Notes under the pieces: model-generated | The model's database searches: none | Told to the model about the DNA's origin: nothing | Seen by the model: the letters and a program-made list of their open reading frames with translations, nothing else | Shown here: positions 9,409 through 18,624 of the stretch, piece after piece | How the letters are laid out: each line of letters opens with the position of its first letter | How positions within the stretch are numbered: the first letter of the stretch is position 1 | Program-made: the position numbers and the translations under genes | Assembly: GCA_030374805.1 (NCBI GenBank) | Contig: JARGSG010000105.1 | Location: 104,969 to 168,968 of the forward strand | From: Gracilaria gracilis | Taxonomy: Eukaryota > Rhodophyta > Florideophyceae > Gracilariales > Gracilariaceae | DNA length: 64,000 nucleotides | Direction of reading: 5' to 3'

Positions 9409-11571
9409 ATGGAAAGACCTAAAAGGATTACTCGTGGCTCTAGCGCGCCACCTAGCCACAAGGGTTCTGCTGCGGCTTCGGCCGCTAAACCCATTCTGGA
9501 TAATCCCGAGGAGTTGCTTCGGCAACCTCGGGCCGGAACCTCAAAGGATACGGGCACTCAGCCACCGTTGGCTCCTGAACCTAACAAGGATTTGCCGACA
9601 ACGGTTGAGGACCTTTGGCCCCAATTGGAAGATCGAGCGAAAGCTATTTTTACCGCTACGGTTAATGAAGCTATGACCTCAATGGACGTGGACGCCGTTA
9701 CCCGCTTGGTGGTTGATCGAGCCGTGCACGAGCTCTCTCAACGCATACCTAAATTGGTTGAAACATACCTCTTAACGGGTGCCCGGGAGCATATCTACCG
9801 AGTGGTTCAAGACGTTTGGGTTTCTGAAGGAATGGCGGAAGCCAAAACCCCTGGGGTGAATGTGGTTACTCGCATACCACAAGGGATCCCTGTCGGTTCT
9901 TCCGCACCAATCAAGCCAATTCCGGCCGATAGTGCGTACCTACAAGGTTTAAGGCAAGGTCAAGAGGGCCATATAGAGATGAGCCCTCGAGACGTGTACT
10001 TGCCACCCATTGGAGGTAACGTTCGAAAGGACACCAAGACTGGTGGACCTGAGGACGATTCGTCTGACCCAGATGAGGGGCGACGAAGAAGAAACCGCAA
10101 GGGTAAAGAAAGGAGGAGGAAAAAAGGAAAGAATCGCGGCTACGACTCTGACCCCGATTCCTCGAGCTCCGATACCGATACTGGTTCATCGTCGGATGAT
10201 GACCGTAAAGGTAGACGCAAGAAGAAACCGAACAGGTTGGCGAAGAACTCGTCAAAGAGAAACCGTAAAGGTAAGAAGAAACGGTACGAGTCGTCCGACT
10301 CGGATTCGGACACCGATACAACCCTAGAGGTGCGTCAGCCGCTGAACGGTATGTTCACCAAAGCGGTTGATTATAGGTCATATCGGTTGAGAAACCGATC
10401 CTCTGCTTACACCCAAGAGGTTGCGCAGAAGATCACCAAGCACCACAAGAAGCTCAGCTTCCAGATGGTTGATACCACCTTCACAGGTGATGATCCCATT
10501 GCGGTAATTGAGTTTCTACAGAAGTTCAAGATTGCATGTGACCAAAATGGTTTTTCCGAAGGCGCTGCCATGTGGTTATTCCAGTTTTACCTTAAAGGTC
10601 AAGCTTACCACTTGCTGCAAGGCAGGCTCCGAGGAAATACCCTGGCGGTTGATGACGAGGGGACAGAGATGTTAGAGACGTACCCAGAAGTGGTTAATTT
10701 CATGTTGGAAACTTACGCTACCGATGAGGTTATCCAGGAAGGTTACGCTGAGGTGCAGGCATATCGCCAACGCTCCAGCCAAACCGAAATGGAATTCTCG
10801 TTAGGCCTTTGGAATCTGGCCACCCGATGCGGTATTGTCTTTACCACTAGTAGGTTGAAGTCGCTCTTTGCCGACAATGTCGACAAAGCGATCCGTTCGC
10901 AGGTACGCAATTACCTGGCGAACAACCGTAAGGTGGACTATAATGGGCTTGCCCGTTATGCCCAGGGACTAGGCGACACTCTCCGTCACGGAAAGAAGCC
11001 GTCGGCGTCCCATACCTCAAAGGATAAACCGAAACGGTCAGTATTGGAGCTAGAAGAAAGCACTACCTCAGAGGGAGATTCGCTCATTCGCGTACCAACA
11101 GGAATGGCAGTTCATCTCGTGACTGCGCCGCAGGGTCAGTCACGAGCCACCTCCATTGGTAATCGGTCGTCGACAGTACCACCAGCTTCGGTAAGGTCGC
11201 CACCAAGTGCGGCGAGCACTCAACAAACCTCAACGGGTGGTTCGCAAGCATCTTCATATGCTACAGCACCAACCAATCCGGTTACCCGACCTACCTCTAT
11301 GGCAATGCGTGATCCCCAGACAGGTGGATTGGTTTGCTGGCTCTGTTTGTCGCCAGACCATCTGGCGAACAGATGTGACAAAATACCCCCAGGGGTGCGC
11401 GAACATCTGATCAGTGCCAGGCAGCAAAACCACCGTAACCTATATGGATCTGGAAAGAGGGTACAAGCTCAACCATCACCATCTCAGGTTCATCTCGTCG
11501 AGGAAACACCAATCTTGGAGAAGGACAGTCCCGCTCAGGAGGAGCAGGAAAACACCGAACGGTTAGCGTAG
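9409..11571 (+). CDS. gag: Gag polyprotein of gypsy B
   Basis: About 720 residues from ATG 9409; the frame is open two codons further up but the first Met is MERPKRITRG. Layout: a Ser/Ala/Pro-rich start; a predicted helical region; a long charged stretch of alternating Lys/Arg and Ser/Asp runs (residues about 220-310); the retrotransposon Gag capsid core (FTGDDPIAVIEFLQKFK through NYLANNRKVDY); a Ser/Thr/Pro linker; and one CCHC knuckle, CWLCLSPDHLANRC (C-x2-C-x4-H-x4-C). It would build the virus-like particle and bind element RNA. The frame is uninterrupted. Pol follows in the -1 frame. Fifteen exact ACC-N5-GGT dyads lie in it, in all three codon phases. Confidence 0.92.
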   Translation: MERPKRITRGSSAPPSHKGSAAASAAKPILDNPEELLRQPRAGTSKDTGTQPPLAPEPNKDLPTTVEDLWPQLEDRAKAIFTATVNEAMTSMDVDAVTRLVVDRAVHELSQRIPKLVETYLLTGAREHIYRVVQDVWVSEGMAEAKTPGVNVVTRIPQGIPVGSSAPIKPIPADSAYLQGLRQGQEGHIEMSPRDVYLPPIGGNVRKDTKTGGPEDDSSDPDEGRRRRNRKGKERRRKKGKNRGYDSDPDSSSSDTDTGSSSDDDRKGRRKKKPNRLAKNSSKRNRKGKKKRYESSDSDSDTDTTLEVRQPLNGMFTKAVDYRSYRLRNRSSAYTQEVAQKITKHHKKLSFQMVDTTFTGDDPIAVIEFLQKFKIACDQNGFSEGAAMWLFQFYLKGQAYHLLQGRLRGNTLAVDDEGTEMLETYPEVVNFMLETYATDEVIQEGYAEVQAYRQRSSQTEMEFSLGLWNLATRCGIVFTTSRLKSLFADNVDKAIRSQVRNYLANNRKVDYNGLARYAQGLGDTLRHGKKPSASHTSKDKPKRSVLELEESTTSEGDSLIRVPTGMAVHLVTAPQGQSRATSIGNRSSTVPPASVRSPPSAASTQQTSTGGSQASSYATAPTNPVTRPTSMAMRDPQTGGLVCWLCLSPDHLANRCDKIPPGVREHLISARQQNHRNLYGSGKRVQAQPSPSQVHLVEETPILEKDSPAQEEQENTERLA
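11545..11571 (+). promoter_or_regulatory. candidate -1 ribosomal frameshift site of B
   Basis: Gag codons CAG-GAA-AAC (heptamer GGAAAAC at 11547-11553) lie five codons before the gag stop TAG. The -1 frame is open from here into protease. Elements A and C have CAG-AAA-AAC and CAG-TTA-AAC at the same place. Confidence 0.5.
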
Positions 11572-12191
11572 GGGCCACCCCTAACCGTGAATTGGAAGGC
11601 CCGTCGATACCGGAACGGGAAACCTTAATGGTGGAAAAAGAAGAATCAGATGTACCCAATGTGGTGTGTCTAATGAAGTACAATAACTATAAAGTTAATG
11701 CTTCAGTAAGCTTTCTCAATTACCTACAGGTCCCCGTTGCGTGTGTACTCGATACCGGCGCCGGTCCGAATGTGCTAAACGCTCGCGTCATACCCGATGC
11801 GGTCTTGCGGAACATTCGGCCTGCCCCGACTATCAACCCTCTGGTGGACGCTAACGAGCGCCCACTGCACCTTAGAGGAATGTTAACCACTGTGGTACAA
11901 CTTGGAACCTTGAAGGTGAAGCTCAATTTCTTTGTGGCGGATCGTCTGGCGACAGACTGTATCCTCGGGACCAACTTTATTGACAAACATGTCAAGGCAA
12001 TTTTGCCAGGGTCCCGAACGGTCGCTCTCCGTCAAGGTGGTCGTATTGCTATACTGGGTAATACGCAGACCAAAGGTGGTTGGCGTAAGAAGCCGAGGTT
12101 CAATATACCCACCGAAACGGTTTCAAACAAGATACGGCTCACCAAATTGGTTTCAATTCCGGCTATGACCCAAATGGTAGTGAATGTCTAA
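11547..12191 (+). CDS. pol: Pol of gypsy B, protease segment
   Basis: This frame lies -1 to gag and overlaps its end. An aspartic protease motif, VLDTGAGPN, is visible (family standard D-[ST]-G-A), followed by the second half with LATDCILGTNFID, typical of retropepsins in gypsy elements. The frame ends at an in-frame TAA (12189-12191), and the same frame resumes at once with the pre-RT linker. So this is a stop inside pol rather than a gene end. With only one copy of B in the window I cannot say whether it is a recent mutation or a readthrough stop. Confidence 0.85.
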   Translation, partial: GKHRTVSVGATPNRELEGPSIPERETLMVEKEESDVPNVVCLMKYNNYKVNASVSFLNYLQVPVACVLDTGAGPNVLNARVIPDAVLRNIRPAPTINPLVDANERPLHLRGMLTTVVQLGTLKVKLNFFVADRLATDCILGTNFIDKHVKAILPGSRTVALRQGGRIAILGNTQTKGGWRKKPRFNIPTETVSNKIRLTKLVSIPAMTQMVVNV

Positions 12192-15100
12192 TGCGCAGTT
12201 CCAGGATTGGTAATGCTACAGAACCATCCTAGGTTGGCAGAAAGACATCTCGCCTTGATGGCAAACGGGATTATCGACAACATCCCTAACCAAGCCTTCA
12301 AGGTGTACTTGAGTAACTTTAGCAATCACATTGTTAAGTTACCCAAGAATATTACTATTGGAATCGCACTGCCGGCACCACAAGGGGTTTTCACGGTCTC
12401 ACCTCATGTGTTGGGCGAAGTCGCCACCTCTAAGGAAGGGGGAGGAACGGATGCGCCATACCCTGCATATGCGCCCCCGTTATCGACAAATACCAAAATG
12501 GAACAGAAGATCGCCAGTACCTTTAAGGTTAGGGATCAGGAAAAGACTACGGAACTGGACCCAGTGCGGAATTGGAGAGAGGAAGTCCAGATCGGTGCGG
12601 AGAACCAGGCTCTCCGAGACCGGATCCTCAGTCTCTTAGAAGAATTTGAACCCATGTGGTCAGGCCGGTTGGGCCAAATTGAGGCTACAGAGCACCGTAT
12701 TGATATGGTTCCTGGCTGGAAACCCATTTACCAGCAGCCTTACCGTGCAGGTCCAAAAGCCCGGGAGGTTGAGCTCAATGAGGTCGAGAGAATGCTCCTT
12801 GAAGGTGTCATAGAACCAGCAAATGCGGACTGGGCCAGCCCTGTGGTTCTCGTCACAAAGAAGAATGATACCCGTATGCGGTTCTGTGTGGACTACAGAA
12901 GACTGAATAGTATGACCATTAGGGATTCGTACCCAATACCTAGAATGGACGAGTGTATAGATTCGTTGGGCAACGCCAAGATCTTTACTACGCTCGATGC
13001 CAATTGTGGTTATTGGCAGGTACCTATCAGGGAAGAAGACAAGGACAAAACTACGTTTACTTGCCACGCTGGGTTATTCCGCTTTACGCGTATGCCCTTT
13101 GGGTTGCGAAATGCCCCGGCTACATTTCAGAGGGCGTTAGATATAATCCTTTCGAAGGTGAAGTGGAGAACCGCTCTGGTATACATCGACGATGTAATCA
13201 TATATTCCAGAACGGTAGAGGAACATTTCCACCATGTTAGGGAAGTTTTGAACCTTTTGAGGGAATCTGGAGTAACGTTGAAGCTCCGCAAGTGCGAATT
13301 CTTCACCAAAGAGGTAGAATACCTTGGTCATATCATCAGCCCTGGGAGGTTAGAAGTGACGCCGCGGAATATCCGGGCCGTGCAGGAGGCGAAGCCACCC
13401 ACGTCCCAGACGGAAATCCGATCCTTTATAGGTTTGTGCAATGTGTACCGCCGGTTTATCAAGGGATTTGCCAAGATAGCGGCTCCCCTCAACAGGAAGC
13501 TGCTGAAAGGTCAACCTACAAGGTTTGAATGTCTTACCAATGAGGAAATGGATGCGTTCGAGGCGCTGAAACATGCGCTCTTGACACCTTCCATCTTGGC
13601 ATTACCCAAAGCTGGTTTACGATACACGTTGGATACTGACGCTTCGGACGCCCAAATTGGTTGTTGTCTTATGCAGGAGCAAGAAAACGGCGACAAACTA
13701 CCAATAGGGTACTGGAGCCGTGCTTTGCACGCTGCAGAAAAGAACTACACAACAACCGAAAAGGAATGTCTGGCAGTAGTCTGGAGCATGTTGATGCTCC
13801 GTCCCTACCTATATGGTGAAAGGTTCACGCTTCGAACCGACCATGATGCCCTACGGTGGATACTGTGTCTGGCCGACGCATCAGGCAGACTTGCCCGATG
13901 GCGGTTACGACTTTCAGAGTTCGAGTATGACGTACAGTACCGTCCAGGTATCAAGCACAATGTCGCAGACGCGATGTCTCGCATTACCACAGATGGTTTG
14001 GACACCGAGCCGGTAGAGGATGATATCCCATGCGTTACCATCTCTACCAACCCTGATGGTGATACCTTAGAAGGTTACTGGACTCTACCCGAAGAGGATA
14101 CGTGGTTTAGTGATGCCATCGCTCGGGAAATACTCGCCCTCGAGGAAACAGACGTCATGCCAATTACCCGCGAGGAATTCCTGAGAGAGCAAGCAAACGA
14201 TGTTTATTGCCGCTCTCTCATGGACCAAGTAGGTATGAAAGACTCGAACTTTGACGTCGACCGAAATGGTTTCCTGGTGAGGCGAGCTCCTATTGATGGT
14301 TCCCTTCAGAAGGTAGTGCCCAAGGTGCTGCGCCCTCGGGTGCTGTACCTAGCCCACTACCCAAGGCTATCAGGACACCCTGGAGGTACGAGAATGTACT
14401 ACACCTTGAGGCAAGGGTACTACTGGCCTCATATGGCTAATGATATATATACCTTTGTAGGTCAATGTGAATCTTGCGTACGTACCCGTGGAGGTCTCCG
14501 GAAGCACAGGAAATACTTGAAGTTATTCCCTGCAGCGGGTCCTCTCGAGTTCGTCGCAATAGACCTTCTGGGTCCATTACCAAAAACCACAAGGGGATAT
14601 CAGTACATCATCTTAATCACCGACAGGTTCTCGAAGCTCACGCGAGCGATACCCTTGAAGGACACGAAATCGACGACCCTCGCGGTGGCGTTCTTGAACA
14701 ATTGGATCTACCCGTATGGTGCACCGCTTTATCTACTTACCGACAATGGTTCGAACTTAGCTTCGAAGTTCTTTGAAGCTGTTTGTAACCTCTTGGGTAT
14801 TAAGCACTACTTCACTACTGCCTACCATCCGCAAACGAATGGGCAAGTGGAGCGCTTTAACCGAACACTGGTATCTAGGCTGCGATATTATACGGAAGAA
14901 CACCAAACTGGTTGGGACGAGCTCGTGCAGCCCTTGACATATGCATATAACCTTCAGGTTCATCGAGCGACGCAAACTACGCCGTTCGATCTAATACTGT
15001 CAAGACACCCACCAGGTATTGTTGTTGAAGGGGACCCATTAGGACAAGAAGCCGCCGGAGCGCTCACACTGTCACAGGTCAAACGGAATACCCTTTTGAG

Positions 15101-15848
15101 GTTGAGACGTGCCCTCAAGTATGCTGAGAGCAAGCTCACAGCATCCCAGAAGCGGTACAAGGAGGACTACGACCGTAAGGTAACCCAAGTGGTAACGGCT
15201 ACGCCGGGTCAATATGTCTCTATTGACCACCCTCCGAAAGGAGCTAAACCACGACCGGGTGATGAAGCTGATGATGAAGCTATTGATAGAGATATCAATT
15301 CTAAGCTTCTTTCGAAATCATCGGGACCTTTCAAGGTAGTTCGGTCGACCGACCACACGGTAACGGTGAACCAAGATGGTGTAGAGAATACAATCTCTAT
15401 TGACCGAATCACGGTTGCACCTCAGACGGTTCAGTCCAGGAAGGAACGCGGAGAATCCGCGCGTGACCCACAAGCGGTTGCCCTGAGGACTCAGCCCCGG
15501 GAAGACGGGACACCCATCGAGGTTAATGATGACGCACAGGGTGACGACCCAGACTACGTACCACCTTCGGGGATTACGGTTGCTCCTTCAGAGGAAACAC
15601 CTAGCCCTAGTTGTACTGATGCTCATCTAAACCAAAGTGGTGAAACGATACCAGCCCAGGTCTCTAATGAGTTCCCAGTGGAACGCCTTGTAGGTCACCG
15701 CCGTACCCCAGATGGTCTAAAGTACACCGTACGTTGGTATGGCTGGGGCGCCGATGGTGACACTGCTGAGCCGCCCTCAGCCATACCACACCACTTCAGG
15801 GTAAGCTACTGGAACCGAAAAGGAGAGGACATGCCGAACGATGGGTAA
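12192..15848 (+). CDS. pol: Pol of gypsy B: RT, RNase H, integrase, chromodomain
   Basis: Open for over 1200 codons in the frame of the protease (first ATG-type start 12207). In order: RT with VVLVTKKND, RFCVDYRRLN, MPFGLRNAP and the active site YIDDVII; RNase H with DTDASDAQIGCCL and TEKECLAV; integrase zinc finger (HYPRLSGHPGG, CESCVRTRG); DDE core with D in VAIDLLG, D in TDNGSNL and E in NGQVERFNRT; a variable linker; then a C-terminal chromodomain-like module (YTVRWYGWG). It would copy element RNA into DNA and insert it. Apart from the TAA at 12189 no break is seen. A purine tract matching the 3' PPT lies near the start (12432-12445). Confidence 0.93.
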   Translation, partial: CAVPGLVMLQNHPRLAERHLALMANGIIDNIPNQAFKVYLSNFSNHIVKLPKNITIGIALPAPQGVFTVSPHVLGEVATSKEGGGTDAPYPAYAPPLSTNTKMEQKIASTFKVRDQEKTTELDPVRNWREEVQIGAENQALRDRILSLLEEFEPMWSGRLGQIEATEHRIDMVPGWKPIYQQPYRAGPKAREVELNEVERMLLEGVIEPANADWASPVVLVTKKNDTRMRFCVDYRRLNSMTIRDSYPIPRMDECIDSLGNAKIFTTLDANCGYWQVPIREEDKDKTTFTCHAGLFRFTRMPFGLRNAPATFQRALDIILSKVKWRTALVYIDDVIIYSRTVEEHFHHVREVLNLLRESGVTLKLRKCEFFTKEVEYLGHIISPGRLEVTPRNIRAVQEAKPPTSQTEIRSFIGLCNVYRRFIKGFAKIAAPLNRKLLKGQPTRFECLTNEEMDAFEALKHALLTPSILALPKAGLRYTLDTDASDAQIGCCLMQEQENGDKLPIGYWSRALHAAEKNYTTTEKECLAVVWSMLMLRPYLYGERFTLRTDHDALRWILCLADASGRLARWRLRLSEFEYDVQYRPGIKHNVADAMSRITTDGLDTEPVEDDIPCVTISTNPDGDTLEGYWTLPEEDTWFSDAIAREILALEETDVMPITREEFLREQANDVYCRSLMDQVGMKDSNFDVDRNGFLVRRAPIDGSLQKVVPKVLRPRVLYLAHYPRLSGHPGGTRMYYTLRQGYYWPHMANDIYTFVGQCESCVRTRGGLRKHRKYLKLFPAAGPLEFVAIDLLGPLPKTTRGYQYIILITDRFSKLTRAIPLKDTKSTTLAVAFLNNWIYPYGAPLYLLTDNGSNLASKFFEAVCNLLGIKHYFTTAYHPQTNGQVERFNRTLVSRLRYYTEEHQTGWDELVQPLTYAYNLQVHRATQTTPFDLILSRHPPGIVVEGDPLGQEAAGALTLSQVKRNTLLRLRRALKYAESKLTASQKRYKEDYDRKVTQVVTATPGQYVSIDHPPKGAKPRPGDEADDEAIDRDINSKLLSKSSGPFKVVRSTDHTVTVNQDGVENTISIDRITVAPQTVQSRKERGESARDPQAVALRTQPREDGTPIEVNDDAQGDDPDYVPPSGITVAPSEETPSPSCTDAHLNQSGETIPAQVSNEFPVERLVGHRRTPDGLKYTVRWYGWGADGDTAEPPSAIPHHFRVSYWNRKGEDMPNDG
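12432..12445 (+). promoter_or_regulatory. internal polypurine tract of B
   Basis: AAGGAAGGGGGAGG shares AGGAAGGGGG with the 3' PPT at 18018-18027, including the family-specific extra A. It lies between protease and RT, where A and C also have copies of their own PPT. Confidence 0.55.
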
Positions 15849-18016
15849 AACTTAGAGGTGATGCACAGCTCTTAGGGAGAGGGGAGGCTATTTTCGCGCT
15901 CCTCATTCGCTGCGCATCGCACCCACATGGTAACTGAAGTTAACTGCAACACCTAACTGGATAACTTTAATGAAGAAGCTAACACCAACTGGGAGAAGTT
16001 AATCAGAGTGCATCGAAGAGACCAAGAAAGTTTGCCGGAAGACCGTGAAGGTTTAGCGATGACGTCGTACCGAACGAAGCTCGACGAGGGATGCGCTTCG
16101 AGCGTCAGCGTCGCAGCCATCCCAAAGCTGGCACGCGGCTGGCACGCGCGCGCACCTTCATGGCACGCGCCGCGCACGCATGGCTCCAAACCCAAGTGGT
16201 GAAAGTCAAAAAATTAAGGTTTTTGATAAGAGAGAGACGCGCCCCAGATCGGCAGACCGCCGCGCTGGGTAACCGATTCGGTTTACACTATTGTCTGTAG
16301 GGAGCGTGCACCGGCATGGTCAAAAAATCTAAGTATTTTGGGCGTGCTGCGCTCCCGAATCGGCCATTCTCAGCCTCTGAAACCGCTTGGTTCCCGAGAT
16401 ACAGACCAAAAGGTGTTCGGCGTTTTTGATACCGTTTGGTGGGGTAATTTCGGCGTGCAATTTTTTGATTCACCTTGCAAGTAACCTCATGGGTCTGGTG
16501 CAGCGTGTGCGCGTATGCGCGCCAAGAGGCCATGCAGAACCATCCAGGTACATTGCTGGCACTCGCGCGACGTCGCGCGCCACCCCCAAGCTACCAAATC
16601 GGTACTACGTGACACTCGCTGCGCACAGAAGTGCAACTGCAAGGTCTACCAATTTGGTTTGAGCTGTTTACGGTAGTAGAAACACGACGGAGGATTGCGT
16701 CACCCGGATAGTGGCTGTGAAGAACCAAACCTTCGTGGTAATGACGAACGACACCCATGGGGACTGAAGCGGTTTGGAATAAACCTTAAAGGTGGAGCAG
16801 GGAACTGCGCGGGAGAAGTTAGTAATGCTGCGCAGCCCTTTATGGTACGATGGAAACCTTGAAGGTGTTTCAAAGTTATGGAAATCAGAGAGAGAGCATG
16901 AAATGAACCTGTATGGTACTATTGAGATCCTTTATGGAACAACCTAATCGACCGTGATGGTAACGAAGCGTAAGGAGGCCCAACGAATGGCACATGCCAG
17001 GACCTATATGGTGACGCCGCAACCATAGAGAGAGGAAATAGACCATTACGGGATGGGAGTGAGAGCAGAAAGGACATGAATATATCTCGGATGGTGTAGA
17101 AGGGAACGAGTTTTTGTGCTTACCATGAAAGTTCGTTTCCTCATGAGGTACGAAACCGATCGAGACCTATGTGGTATTCTTTGAAGACAGAAAGGACATG
17201 GTTCCTAGATGGTTTTCGCGCTATTTTGACCACGTTAAGGTTTCGCGCTCGTCATGGATGATCGACACCGAGGGTGGTTTGATGCACATGAAAATGGAAC
17301 CCTTTGTGGCAGTACACTGCAGAAGCCAACCGAAGCGGCCATCCATCCACCTTAGGGGTATTGAATGAAGCGCCGTGTACCGCTACGGGTGGGAGCCCGC
17401 ACGCTGGTACCAGGGCTACCCATGTGGTTCAGATACGGATCGGGGGTCACCATAAACGGATTCAACCTTGTCGGTCGGACAAGAAGCCACGGTGGCGTGA
17501 GCCGCGTAGACAAACCGCAAAGGGGGTGCGAAGGCAACCAGAAGGGAGAACGGTGGAACAACCTCGATGGAGTCAGCGGCAGTGCCTCGAAGGGTTGGTA
17601 GTCGAATCTGGAAGGGACAGAGAGACACGCCGCAACCAAGTGGGCGCCAAAATCCTTCACGGTACAGTGCTCACACGAGCCCGAAGGCGCAACCCGCCCC
17701 CTCCTGGGTAGACCGACACGGTAAATGGGTCTAAGCCGTTTAGCCCAAAAGGCAGAACCTTGGAGGTATGCAATGGGCGCGCGTCGCGCCCAAACCACAA
17801 ATGAGAACGAATAGGCTGCTGTCTGTGATAACCAAAGAAGTGGATAGAGCTGCAATCGGTGATGACCAAGGTGGTGAACGGAGTACGCTCGGCGACGCAG
17901 AGCCGATGCGACGCACGGCGCGAGATGGCACGAAGGCTGCGACAGGGACCAAATTGGTACGACGATGCAACCGACTTGGTGGAAGGATCTAGGAGCCACG
18001 AGGGCGTGGCTCAGGG
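15849..18016 (+). other. noncoding tail of gypsy B, dense in ACC-N5-GGT
   Basis: No convincing gene; a minus frame at 17352-18050 (232 codons) has no domain. Instead I count 24 exact ACC-N5-GGT dyads, with starts at 15921, 16042, 16190, 16272, 16310, 16484, 16539, 16593, 16648, 16729, 16783, 16856, 16907, 16951, 17002, 17165, 17349, 17418, 17465, 17712, 17757, 17865, 17948 and 17970. Many more copies have one mismatch or N4/N6 spacing. Confidence 0.9.
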
Positions 18017-18029
18017 TAGGAAGGGGGTC
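18017..18029 (+). promoter_or_regulatory. 3' polypurine tract of B
   Basis: TAGGAAGGGGGTC directly abuts the 3' LTR start at 18030. Confidence 0.8.
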
Positions 18030-18537
18030 TGTAGTACAATGAGACCTCAATGGGTTGGTGCCGCGTGGGCCTACTGGTGCGCCTTGCTGGCTGCACTGTA
18101 CCCAATTGGTATTCTGTATTTTATAATTTCTAATTTCTAATTTATAGTCTAGGATAGTTTAGCATTGCTGGCCCATGACAGTAGGTCATGGGCACAGCCG
18201 ATGACGTCATGCCCGCAGGGGAGATCGGCGTCGGTGCACCTTGTATATATTGTGGTGCACCTCGCCTTCCTCCTCGGGTATTGTAAAGGCAGGCACCACT
18301 AGGGCAGTAACTATACCATCTTGGTCACTTGCTACTCTATTACTATTCAGGTTTTACCGCGCGTCGACGTCTACTACCGTACACCTACACGGTCTAGACT
18401 AGTTGCCCCGCCGTTTGCCCCTGCGGGTTTCAGGTGCCCTACTACCATATTGGTTGTGTGTTTTTCCCCTTCAGGTTGAGCCCTCGCGCGCTCCCTCTAC
18501 CAGGCGGACCCCACACCTTATCGGTATTTGTACGACA
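18030..18537 (+). repeat. 3' LTR of gypsy B
   Basis: 508 bp, almost identical to the 5' LTR; short losses in a T run (GTGTTTTTTCC versus GTGTTTTTCC) and one G/A change. Its plus-strand promoter points at the antisense ORF of A1, which begins 87 bp downstream. Confidence 0.94.
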
Positions 18538-18624
18538 AGCGACGATCAACCCTGTTCACTACAGTCTTCAACTCGCTCTCGCGGTCGTACTACCAACCTT
18601 CCCGTTCCTCAAGCGCCTCGCGCG

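Larger units (their letters stand above)
8752..18537 (+). mobile_element. Ty3/gypsy chromodomain retrotransposon B
   Basis: LTRs 8752-9261 (510 bp) and 18030-18537 (508 bp) begin TGTAGTACAATG and end TTTGTACGACA. The target duplication AGCGA is perfect (8747-8751 and 18538-18542). The empty site is preserved in A2 at about 36600-36630, proving insertion into an A-type tail. LTRs differ by about one substitution and two or three small indels, so this is the youngest insertion in the window. It encodes gag, protease, RT, RNase H, integrase and chromodomain. It is packed with the dyad ACC-N5-GGT. Confidence 0.94.

Noticed and set aside
17352..18050. 232-codon minus ORF in the B tail as an antisense gene like that of A1
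   Set aside because: It runs into the LTR, has no ordered composition, and the region is explained by the dense dyads.
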